From the NCBI RefSeq assembly GCF_000333395.1, contig NZ_BADA01000199.1:1-34811 (forward strand): a DNA stretch of 34,811 bases, written 5' to 3'. The notes under the pieces are model-generated. The model saw nothing but the letters and a program-made list of their open reading frames with translations. It searched no databases and was not told the origin of the DNA. Origin of the DNA: Microbacterium sp. B19 (lineage in GTDB: Bacteria; Actinomycetota; Actinomycetes; Actinomycetales; Microbacteriaceae). The translations under genes were made by a program, and so were the position numbers. How positions within the stretch are numbered: position 1 is the stretch's first letter; each line of letters starts with the position of its first letter. Shown here in pieces: positions 7,722 to 14,418 of this stretch.

Positions 7722-8414
7722 ATGAGCACGACCGGCATCGACATCCGCCCGCTCGACACGCTGGAGGCGATCGAGGCGGGGTCTCGACTGTTCGACGACG
7801 TCTGGGTGGGGGATCGCGCGACGATGCCGTCGAACATCCTGCGGGCGCTCGAGCACTCGGGCAACTACGTCGTCGGCCTGTACGACGGCGACCGGATGAT
7901 CGGAGCGTCCGCGGCGTTCTTCGGTCCCCCGGAGGAGCGGACGATGCACTCGCACATCACCGGCATCCTGCCCGGCTACCAGGGGCGCGGGCTCGGCCGC
8001 CAGCTCAAGGCGCACCAGCGCGAGTGGGCGCTCGAGCGGGGGATCGGCCGCATCACGTGGACGTTCGACCCGCTGATCCGGCGCAACGCGCACTTCAACC
8101 TCGCCGTCCTCGGCGCCGCTGCCACGGAATACCTGGTGAATCAATACGGCGAGATGCCCGACGACGTCAACCGCGGCGACGAGTCGGACCGGCTCATGGT
8201 GTCGTGGGCGGTGGCGGAGCCGCCCGCCCCGACGCCCGCCGACGACGTCGTACGCGCGGTCGTCGAGATCCCCGACGACATCGAGAGTCTCCGCCGGAGC
8301 GATCCGGCGGCCGCCGCCGAGTGGCGGCAGCGCGTGCGGGAGCAGCTGCGGGGGCATCTGGCATCCGGTCTCCACATCGGCGGCGTCGACGCGCGCGGAT
8401 ACCTGCTCGTCTGA
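7722..8414 (+). CDS. GNAT acyltransferase (COG3375-like)
   Basis: A 230-residue protein with one GNAT fold. The acyl-CoA pyrophosphate-binding loop is visible as ITGILPGYQGRGLGRQLKAHQREWAL (R/Q-x-x-G-x-G/A pattern, near residues 85-105), followed by ITWTFDPLIRRNAHFNLAVLGA. Length and the WTFDPLxxxNAxFN stretch resemble the COG3375 group, whose members are often encoded beside o-succinylbenzoate synthase/N-succinylamino-acid racemase genes and act as N-succinyltransferases on D-amino acids in Geobacillus. Such a racemase homologue lies 1.4 kb downstream at 9836, separated by two minus-strand genes. Function as an N-succinyltransferase is therefore inferred, not shown. The ATG at 7722 has no clear ribosome-binding site. 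Confidence 0.75.
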   Translation: MSTTGIDIRPLDTLEAIEAGSRLFDDVWVGDRATMPSNILRALEHSGNYVVGLYDGDRMIGASAAFFGPPEERTMHSHITGILPGYQGRGLGRQLKAHQREWALERGIGRITWTFDPLIRRNAHFNLAVLGAAATEYLVNQYGEMPDDVNRGDESDRLMVSWAVAEPPAPTPADDVVRAVVEIPDDIESLRRSDPAAAAEWRQRVREQLRGHLASGLHIGGVDARGYLLV

Positions 8415-8415
8415 G

Positions 8416-8625
8416 TCAGTCGCCCGAGACGGGCACGTCCTTCTCCGCCGCGGGGTCGCCCTGCCCGGGTCCCGGTCGCACGGCCGCGTCGTCGCGCACG
8501 TCGATGCGCGTCACGCCGTCGTGCTCCGTGACGTCGATGCGGGGCGCCGCGTCGGCCTCCGTGGCTTTCGGGGCGCTCGTCAGTTGGTCGTGACGATTCT
8601 CCTCGAAGCTCTTCTCGTCGCTCAT
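8416..8625 (-). CDS. Small acidic hypothetical protein
   Basis: A 69-residue hydrophilic protein, rich in Asp, Glu and Pro, starting MSDEKSFEENRHDQLTSAPK. It has no membrane segment, cysteine or known motif, and looks intrinsically disordered with a duplicated phrase RIDVTEHDGVTRIDVRDD. The ribosome-binding site GGAAGGAG precedes the ATG at good spacing. The gene starts five bases after the stop of the SDR dehydrogenase on the same strand, so the two are co-transcribed. Its stop is next to the stop of the convergent GNAT gene. Function unknown. Confidence 0.7.
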   Translation of the reverse strand: MSDEKSFEENRHDQLTSAPKATEADAAPRIDVTEHDGVTRIDVRDDAAVRPGPGQGDPAAEKDVPVSGD

Positions 8626-8629
8626 CGCG

Positions 8630-9439
8630 TCACTCCTTCCCGGCCGAACGCCACGCGTCCGACTCCATGTGCGAGCCGGCCTGCGGGCCCATCTGCAGCA
8701 TCCCGCCATCCACGACCCAGCTCGCGCCCGTGACGTAGGAGCCCGACGGCGACGCGAGGAACCGGATCACGTCGGCGATCTCGTTCGGCTTGCCGGGGCG
8801 ACCGAGGGGGATGCCCGGACGGTGGATGCGGTCGGCATCCTCGGGGTCCATGTCGTTGATGGGCGTGGCGATCTCGCCCGGCGCGACGGCGTTCGCGGTG
8901 ATGCCGTACTGCCCCAACTCCAGCGCCATCGTCTTGATGAGTCCGCCGAGCCCGTGCTTCGCCGCGACGTACGGGGCGGAGCCGACACGCGGCTGGTGCT
9001 CGTGCACGCTCGACACGGCGATGAGCCGGCCGCCGTTCCCGGCCGCGACCATGCGCTTCGCGGCCGTGTGCAGCGCGAGGAACGCGCCGTCGAGGTTCAG
9101 CGCGACGTCGGTGCGCCACGTGTCGAGGTCGAGGTCGAGGAACGGTCCGCCGATGCCGCCGCCGGCGTTGTTGACGAAGACGTCGAGGCCGTCCAGCTCG
9201 TCGGCCATGGCGTTCACCGCGCCGGGGACGGATCCGAAATCGGTGGCGTCGAACTGCGCGACGACGGCGCGGCCGCCGCGGGCGCGCACGCCCTCCGCGG
9301 TCTCCTCGGCGCCGTCCTTGTCGGAGTGGTAGGTGATGGCGACGTCCATGCCGGCCTCGGCGAGCGCGAGCGCGGTGGCCGCGCCGATGCCCGAGTCCGA
9401 ACCGGTGACGATCGCGTGGCGGGGAGTCAAGTCGCTCAT
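8630..9439 (-). CDS. Short-chain dehydrogenase/reductase
   Basis: A 269-residue classical SDR. The cofactor-binding glycine motif is TGSDSGIG at residues about 12-19, the NNAGG motif is near 90, and the catalytic Ser (VSSVHEHQ) and Tyr-x3-Lys (YVAAK) are in place. The C-terminus SGSYVTGASWVVDGGML matches the glucose 1-dehydrogenase/3-oxoacyl reductase-like group. YHSDKDGAEE after the second strand suggests NADP(H), but substrate is unknown. The ATG at 9439 is selected because MSDLTPRHAIVTG gives a normal N-terminus; the longer frame to 9475 runs through intergenic DNA. It forms a two-gene operon with the 69-residue protein, and is divergent from the racemase-like gene across a repeat-filled gap. 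Confidence 0.88.
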   Translation of the reverse strand: MSDLTPRHAIVTGSDSGIGAATALALAEAGMDVAITYHSDKDGAEETAEGVRARGGRAVVAQFDATDFGSVPGAVNAMADELDGLDVFVNNAGGGIGGPFLDLDLDTWRTDVALNLDGAFLALHTAAKRMVAAGNGGRLIAVSSVHEHQPRVGSAPYVAAKHGLGGLIKTMALELGQYGITANAVAPGEIATPINDMDPEDADRIHRPGIPLGRPGKPNEIADVIRFLASPSGSYVTGASWVVDGGMLQMGPQAGSHMESDAWRSAGKE

Positions 9440-9512
9440 GCCCGCGACGCTACGCGGCGGGTTCGGCCCCGACACCGGCCTTGCCAGGCCGCGTGCGAGG
9501 GGTTATCGCAGG

Positions 9513-9583
9513 CGCAACTCCTGCAGAACCGGCGGTGGCGTGGCACCCGGGTCCCGCGGGCGGCGGATGTGCCGGAGTTCTGC
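9513..9583. repeat. Family 2a repeat, copy 2
   Basis: Unit begins GCAACTCCTGCAGAACCGG and ends GTGCCGGAGTTCTGC, with ends that are inverted (AACTCC / GGAGTT). It is about 95% identical to the unit at 9693 and reversed relative to 3839. It occupies the SDR/racemase gap (9440-9835), which has no gene. Confidence 0.85.
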
Positions 9584-9594
9584 GGCCGGCCGCG

Positions 9595-9679
9595 GACACA
9601 ACGAAGGAGATTCGGTGGGGAGAGGGCCCGTGGATGCCGAGACGGCGGTGCCGCGGTGGGGGTTTTCCTTCGTTGTGTC
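9595..9679. repeat. Family 2b palindromic repeat, copy 2
   Basis: Perfect 14-bp arms GACACAACGAAGGA and TCCTTCGTTGTGTC around 57 bp. It is sandwiched between two direct 2a units, giving a composite 2a-2b-2a array. Confidence 0.85.
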
Positions 9680-9692
9680 GCGGCGGTCGCAG

Positions 9693-9763
9693 GCAAAACT
9701 CCTGCAGAACCGGCGGTGGCGTGGCATCCGGGTCCCGCGGGGGCGGATGTGCCGGAGTTGTGC
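9693..9763. repeat. Family 2a repeat, copy 3
   Basis: Direct repeat of the 9513 unit, starting GCAAAACTCCTGCAGAACCG and ending CCGGAGTTGTGC. Confidence 0.85.
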
Positions 9764-9823
9764 GGCCGGCCGGGCGCCCACCCGGCACGCCGTCCGGGCA
9801 ACCCCGACCCGCCCGCCGCCGGA

Positions 9824-9829
9824 TACCCT
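9824..9829 (+). promoter_or_regulatory. -10 box for the racemase-like gene
   Basis: TACCCT followed by six bases and the ATG at 9836 fits a leaderless start. No good -35 hexamer is visible at 17-bp spacing. Confidence 0.4.
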
Positions 9830-9835
9830 GCCCTC

Positions 9836-10969
9836 ATGCCGCCCCGCACCCCCGCCTCCCCCGTGACCCTGGATGCCGTCGAGCTGCGGGTCCTGCACAT
9901 GCCGCTGGTCTCGCCGTTCACGACGTCGTTCGGTACCGAGACGGTGCGCGAGGTCATCGTCGTCCGCGCCGAGACGTCGGACGGCGCGGGCTGGGGTGAA
10001 GTCGTCACGCAGGCGGAGCCGTTCTACTCCAGCGAGTACACGCAGGGCGCGTGGGACGTCCTGACCCGCTTCCTCGCGCCGGCCCTGCTCGAGCGCCGAA
10101 CCGTCGCGCCGGAGGAGGTCGCCGGCATCCTGGCCCCGGTCGTCGGGCACCGCATGGCCAAGGCCGGACTCGAGCTCGCCGTGGTCGACGCGGCGCTCCG
10201 CGCCGAGGGCCGGAGCTTCGCCGCCTACCTCGGCGCCGAGAATGACCGCGTGCCCTCGGGCGTCTCGGTCGGGATCCAGCGCGACCCCGCCGCGCTCGTC
10301 GACACCGTCGGCGGCTACCTCGACGAGGGGTACGTCCGCATCAAGATCAAGATCAAGCCCGGACGCGACATCGACGACACCGCCGCCGTGCGGGCGGCGT
10401 TCGGCGGCATTCCTCTTCAAGTGGATGCCAACTCCGCCTACACCCTCGCGGATGCCGACACGCTCCAGGGGCTCGACGCCTTCGACCTGCTCCTCATCGA
10501 GCAGCCGCTGCAGGAGGACGACCTCGTCGACCACGCGACCCTCGCCCGGCGCCTGACCACACCGGTGTGCCTGGACGAGTCCATCGTGTCGGACAAGGCC
10601 GCGGCCGACGCGCTGCAGCTCGGCGCCGCGGCGATCATCAACATCAAGGCGGGCCGCGTCGGCGGGTACCTCGAGGCGCTGGCGATCCACGACCGCTGCC
10701 GCGCCGCCGGGGTCCCGGTGTGGTGCGGCGGCATGCTCGAGACGGGGATCGGGCGGGCCGCCAACGCGGCGCTCGCGGCTCTCCCCGGGTTCCTGCTGCC
10801 CGGCGACATCTCGGCATCCGCCCGCTTCTACGACCGCGACATCGTGACGGCGCCCGCCGTCCTGGAGGACGGACACGTCCGCGTCCCGATGGGCCCGGGG
10901 CTCGGCGTCGAGATCGACGAGGCCGCGCTCGACGCGTTCACGGTGCACCGGGAGCGCATCACGCGATGA
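9836..10969 (+). CDS. N-succinylamino-acid racemase / o-succinylbenzoate synthase-type enolase
   Basis: A 377-residue member of the enolase superfamily, muconate-lactonising subgroup, OSBS/NSAR family. Catalytic and metal residues are all visible: Lys172 in RIKIKIKPGRD, Asp197 in QVDANSAYT, Glu222 in LIEQPLQ, Asp247 in CLDES and Lys271 in INIKAGRVGG. The late WCGGMLETGIGRAANAAL stretch is typical of this family. These enzymes either dehydrate SHCHC to o-succinylbenzoate for menaquinone (MenC) or racemise N-succinyl/N-acyl amino acids. No other men gene is nearby, while a COG3375-like GNAT gene is, so the racemase role is favoured but not proven. The ATG at 9836 follows a -10-like box by six bases. 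Confidence 0.85.
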   Translation: MPPRTPASPVTLDAVELRVLHMPLVSPFTTSFGTETVREVIVVRAETSDGAGWGEVVTQAEPFYSSEYTQGAWDVLTRFLAPALLERRTVAPEEVAGILAPVVGHRMAKAGLELAVVDAALRAEGRSFAAYLGAENDRVPSGVSVGIQRDPAALVDTVGGYLDEGYVRIKIKIKPGRDIDDTAAVRAAFGGIPLQVDANSAYTLADADTLQGLDAFDLLLIEQPLQEDDLVDHATLARRLTTPVCLDESIVSDKAAADALQLGAAAIINIKAGRVGGYLEALAIHDRCRAAGVPVWCGGMLETGIGRAANAALAALPGFLLPGDISASARFYDRDIVTAPAVLEDGHVRVPMGPGLGVEIDEAALDAFTVHRERITR

Positions 10970-11046
10970 GTTCGAGCGTCGCTCGATAAACTGGATGCCG
11001 CGCACTCGCGCTCGCACCCACAGCTTTCCCGACCATTGGAGCCACC

Positions 11047-12435
11047 GTGGCCGAACAGTCCCGCCTCGACAAGGTCATCTCGCTCGCCCGCCACCGCGGG
11101 TTCGTGTTCCAGGCCGGTGAGATCTACGGCGGTTCGCGTTCGGCGTGGGACTACGGTCCCCTCGGCACCGAGCTGAAGGAGAACATCCGGCGGCAGTGGT
11201 GGCAGACGTTCGTGCGCGGCCGCGGCGACATGGTGGGCCTGGACTCGAGCATCATCCTCCCCAAGCGCGTGTGGGAGGCGTCGGGTCACGTCGCGACGTT
11301 CACCGACCCGCTGGTCGAGTGCCTGCACTGCCACAAGCGCTTCCGCGCCGACAACCTCATCGAGGACTTCGAGGCCCGCAAGGGCCGCAAGGCCGAGAAC
11401 GGCCTCGCCGACATCCCGTGCCCCAACTGCGGCACCAAGGGCCAGTACACCGAGCCGAAGGCGTTCTCCGGCCTCGTGAAGACGTACCTCGGCGTCGTCG
11501 ACGACGAGTCGGGCCTGTACTTCCTGCGCCCCGAGACCGCGCAGGGCATCTTCGTGAACTTCTCCAACGTGCTGACGGCATCCCGTCGCAAGCCCCCGTT
11601 CGGCGTCGGCCAGGTCGGCAAGGCGTTCCGCAACGAGATCACCCCCGGCAACTTCATCTTCCGCACGCGCGAGTTCGAGCAGATGGAGATCGAGTACTTC
11701 ACGCCCCCGGCCGAGGCGCAGGAGTGGTTCGAGCACTGGGTCGAGGCGTGCTGGAACTGGTTCGTCGACCTGGGCATCGACCCCGAGAACATGAAGCGGT
11801 TCGACGTGCCCGAGGAGGACCGCGCGCACTACTCGGCCGGCACGATCGACGTCGAGTACCGCTTCGGCTTCCCGGGCAAGGAGTGGGGCGAGCTCATGGG
11901 CGTCGCCAACCGCACCGATTACGACCTGAAGAGCCACTCGGATGCCTCGGGCTCGAGCCTCACCTACTTCGACCAGGCCTCGGGTGAGAAGTACACCCCG
12001 TACGTGATCGAGCCGTCGTTCGGCCTGACGCGCGCGATGATGGCGTTCCTCGTCGACGCGTACCGCGAGGAAGAGGTGCCCAACGCGAAGGGCGGCTCCG
12101 ACACCCGCACGGTGCTGAAGCTCGACCCGCGCCTCGCGCCCGTGAAGGCCGCCGTTCTCCCGCTGTCGCGCAACGAGCGTCTGTCGCCGCTCGCCCGAGA
12201 GGTCGCGGACACGCTGCGCTCTGCCGGCTGGAACGTCGACTTCGACGACGCCGGCGCGATCGGCCGCCGCTACCGCCGCCAGGACGAGATCGGCACGCCC
12301 TACTGCGTCACGATCGACTTCGATTCGCTCGACGACAACGCCGTAACCGTCCGCGACCGCGACACGATGGGCCAGGAGCGCATCCCCCTCGACGGCCTGC
12401 ACGCCTACCTCGCCGAGCGCCTGCGCGGCGCCTGA
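11047..12435 (+). CDS. glyQS: Glycyl-tRNA synthetase (dimeric, class II)
   Basis: A 462-residue alpha2-type glycyl-tRNA synthetase that charges tRNA-Gly with glycine in the cytosol. Motif 1 region: [18 protein letters not shown]; motif 2: [25 protein letters not shown]; motif 3: [19 protein letters not shown] zinc-binding insertion is visible as CLHCHKRF near residue 100 and CPNCG near residue 125. The C-terminal anticodon-binding domain contains [12 protein letters not shown] and [22 protein letters not shown]. Length is as expected. The GTG start at 11047 is supported by TTGGAG eight bases upstream and by the family N-terminus [22 protein letters not shown] -10-like box lies at 10987-10992. 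Essential housekeeping gene. Confidence 0.96.
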   Translation: MAEQSRLDKVISLARHRGFVFQAGEIYGGSRSAWDYGPLGTELKENIRRQWWQTFVRGRGDMVGLDSSIILPKRVWEASGHVATFTDPLVECLHCHKRFRADNLIEDFEARKGRKAENGLADIPCPNCGTKGQYTEPKAFSGLVKTYLGVVDDESGLYFLRPETAQGIFVNFSNVLTASRRKPPFGVGQVGKAFRNEITPGNFIFRTREFEQMEIEYFTPPAEAQEWFEHWVEACWNWFVDLGIDPENMKRFDVPEEDRAHYSAGTIDVEYRFGFPGKEWGELMGVANRTDYDLKSHSDASGSSLTYFDQASGEKYTPYVIEPSFGLTRAMMAFLVDAYREEEVPNAKGGSDTRTVLKLDPRLAPVKAAVLPLSRNERLSPLAREVADTLRSAGWNVDFDDAGAIGRRYRRQDEIGTPYCVTIDFDSLDDNAVTVRDRDTMGQERIPLDGLHAYLAERLRGA

Positions 12436-12469
12436 GCAGCTCACGTCGATCGGAGCGAACCAGGCGACG

Positions 12470-12556
12470 GTGCTGGTCCTCGTCCTCCTGCTCCCGCTTC
12501 CCCTCCTGGCGTTCCTCGTCGTCGTGCTCATCCACCGCTGGTCTTCGCCGCACTGA
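12470..12556 (+). CDS. Possible small membrane peptide
   Basis: A 28-codon frame (GTG start at 12470, TGA at 12554-12556) reads a single strongly hydrophobic segment, VLVLLLPLPLLAFLVVVLI, followed by a positively charged HRWSSPH tail. It begins 34 bases after the glyQS stop and is too short for routine gene calling. The polarity (hydrophobic then basic) and clean stop suggest a real single-pass peptide. The ribosome-binding site (AGG about six bases upstream) is weak. GC-rich DNA often produces Leu/Val-rich chance frames, so this is tentative. Confidence 0.35.
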   Translation: MLVLVLLLPLPLLAFLVVVLIHRWSSPH

Positions 12557-12593
12557 GCACGGATCCTTGCGGCCGTGGCCGGACTCGGAAGCG

Positions 12594-12944
12594 TCAGCCG
12601 CGTCCGTCGGGCGCGAGGTCGTGGGCAACGCCACCCGAGATCGCGGCCAGGGCGGCGATCACGCGTGCGGCGCGCTGCTCGCTCTCCCACGGTGCGACGA
12701 CATCGATCCACCACCGCTCCGCATCGGCCGGGTCGTCCGCGCCGAGGAGGCGTCGGACCTCGGCTGGTCGGGCGGGGACCGGGTGCACGATCGTCAGCAC
12801 GATGGCATCCCCGTCGACGAGGACGATCTGCATTCCACCCGCGTCCATGCGGTAGGTGAGCGCCGGTTCGGTGGCGGCCACGGCGTGGGCCACCTCGCGG
12901 AGGCCGATCATCCGCGGGGTGAGGAGGACGTACTCGTGAGGCAT
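12594..12944 (-). CDS. Hypothetical protein coupled to the DUF6177-like gene
   Basis: A 116-residue soluble protein beginning MPHEYVLLTPRMIGLREVAHA. I recognise no domain. It has mixed alpha/beta character (ALTYRMDAGGMQIVLVDGDAIVLTIVHPV), with a tryptophan-rich middle (AERWWIDVVAPWES). Its ATG overlaps the TGA of the preceding gene by one base (TGATG), so the two are translationally coupled and probably function together. They are divergent from the WXG-like/toxin operon, which suggests a role in secretion, delivery or control of that toxin; this is inference from position. Confidence 0.7.
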   Translation of the reverse strand: MPHEYVLLTPRMIGLREVAHAVAATEPALTYRMDAGGMQIVLVDGDAIVLTIVHPVPARPAEVRRLLGADDPADAERWWIDVVAPWESEQRAARVIAALAAISGGVAHDLAPDGRG

Positions 12945-14032
12945 CAGCGGCTCCGCCACGCGGGGATATCGAGGCGGAACCCCGTCAGTTCCGCCACGCG
13001 CTCGACCCCGAGGGTCTCGGTGATCTCGACGATCCGGTTCCACGCGACCTCTGCCGGCTCTTCCGACCGCCGCAAAGGGATCACGAGCGCGGGCGTGCGC
13101 GGGCGACCGGCGATGCGGGCGCCGAATCGCCGGCCCCAGACCACCGGGTCGAGTGCGAGGTCGCGCACAGCGGGAGCCCCGATCAACAGCGCGAGAGGTC
13201 TCGCCGTGGGGGCGACGAACGCCGAGGTCGTGAGGTCGGTACGACCAGGGCGCGTGAAGAGCGCCGCCATGAGGGGCCACGGCGCGACGGCGAGTTCGTC
13301 GAGAGCCTCGACCGTGGCGTCGGCGCGCGCATCGGTGGCCGGGTCGTCCAGGCTGCCGAGCGAGACGAGCGCCTCCGTCACCTCCTCGACGCCGCGCGCC
13401 GTGCGGCGGGCGGTGAGGGTCGCGGCCACGGGGCGTGCGGCATCCCCGGTCGCGATGAGGCGGGTGTCGCTCGGCATCCGGGATCTCGCGAAAGCTGTCA
13501 GGGCATCGCGGTCCCAGGCGTACTCGGCCGGTTCGTTCGGGCCCCACGCGACCGGAGCGGCCTCTGCCGGGTGGGTCAGGATTTCGAGCGCAGCGCCCAG
13601 GCGGGTCGAGGCATCCGCCCGATGACGGACCGAGACCGATGCGACCAATTGCAGCGTGGTGGGCTGCTCGAGGTGGAGGGCGTCGGGGTGCGGGGCGGCG
13701 GGGGTTCCGTCGAAGGCGGCCGCGAGGTCGTCGAGGGGACGCCACGTGAGTCCGTCCCGCAGCCCGCCGCTGGTGCGCACGACCCAGGGCACGCGGGTGG
13801 CCGCGAGGGCCGCGCGCATCGGTTCGGTCAGGCGCGTGCCGTCACCGGTGAGGAAGACCAGTGGATGCCGCGCCATCCCCGCCTGCCGAATCAGATCGCT
13901 GCGGGTCGCCGTCAAGGGGAGCAGCGGTGCTCGGCTCTCCGATACCGCGATCCCCCCGACGATCTCGTCGATGAGGGCATGGCTCAAGATGCACTGTGCA
14001 TCCCTCGACAGATCGACCACGTTTTCTATCAT
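12944..14032 (-). CDS. DUF6177-like protein beside a toxin operon
   Basis: A 362-residue protein, no signal peptide or membrane helix. It begins MIENVVDLSRDAQCILSHALIDEIVGG and ends TGFRLDIPAWRSR. Segments such as HPLVFLTGDGTRLTEPMRAAL and VPWVVRTSGGLRDGLTWRPLDD suggest an alpha/beta fold. By eye it resembles the actinobacterial DUF6177 family, which I cannot confirm without a profile search. It is divergent from the DUF6507-like and toxin genes with only 26 bp between start codons, so regulation is probably shared. It is coupled to the 116-residue gene downstream. A chaperone or accessory role for the secreted toxin is plausible but unproven. Confidence 0.65.
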   Translation of the reverse strand: MIENVVDLSRDAQCILSHALIDEIVGGIAVSESRAPLLPLTATRSDLIRQAGMARHPLVFLTGDGTRLTEPMRAALAATRVPWVVRTSGGLRDGLTWRPLDDLAAAFDGTPAAPHPDALHLEQPTTLQLVASVSVRHRADASTRLGAALEILTHPAEAAPVAWGPNEPAEYAWDRDALTAFARSRMPSDTRLIATGDAARPVAATLTARRTARGVEEVTEALVSLGSLDDPATDARADATVEALDELAVAPWPLMAALFTRPGRTDLTTSAFVAPTARPLALLIGAPAVRDLALDPVVWGRRFGARIAGRPRTPALVIPLRRSEEPAEVAWNRIVEITETLGVERVAELTGFRLDIPAWRSR

Positions 14033-14058
14033 GGTCGAGGGCGAGTCGGAGGTGGACG

Positions 14059-14418
14059 ATGACAGGATGGCGCGTGTCCCCGGAAGGGGTGCAGCAGGTA
14101 CTCACGGGAGTCGACGCAGCAGCGACATCGATCGCGACGGCTCTCACGGGCCTCTCGGACCAGCTATCGACGGCTGTCGCCGGCACTCGGTCAGCCGAGG
14201 TCGCTGAGGCGATGCAGGCGTTCGTCGAAGCTCAGACGGCCGATCTGACTCTCATCGAGCAGCGCATCCCGAGTGCTCGGCAGGCCGTCATCGACGCCAC
14301 CAACGCGGTCACGGCGGGAGACCTCGAGATGGCGACGACGACGGAGGCGCTCGCCGCGTCGGCCTGGACTCCGGATGCCGAGGCCTCCGTGCGACACGGC
14401 GGATCGGTGCCCTACTGA
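14059..14418 (+). CDS. Small WXG/DUF6507-like secretion-associated protein
   Basis: A 119-residue helical protein starting MTGWRVSPEGVQQVLTGVDAAATSIATAL. The opening W-x-[VI]-x-P-x-GVQ pattern matches actinobacterial DUF6507 proteins, which resemble ESX/type VII (WXG100-like) substrates: two long amphipathic helices, no signal peptide. A strong GGAGG lies six bases before the ATG at 14059. Its TGA overlaps the ATG of the toxin gene (TGATG), so it is translationally coupled to it. It probably forms a partner or chaperone for the toxin N-terminal helical domain during export. Secretion machinery itself is not present in the window. Confidence 0.75.
   Translation: MTGWRVSPEGVQQVLTGVDAAATSIATALTGLSDQLSTAVAGTRSAEVAEAMQAFVEAQTADLTLIEQRIPSARQAVIDATNAVTAGDLEMATTTEALAASAWTPDAEASVRHGGSVPY

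Noticed and set aside
5693..7864. 723-codon open frame on the minus strand
   Set aside because: Covers the antisense of the MFS gene and the family 3 repeats, which create the repeated CPTSAGGC-like peptides; not a protein.
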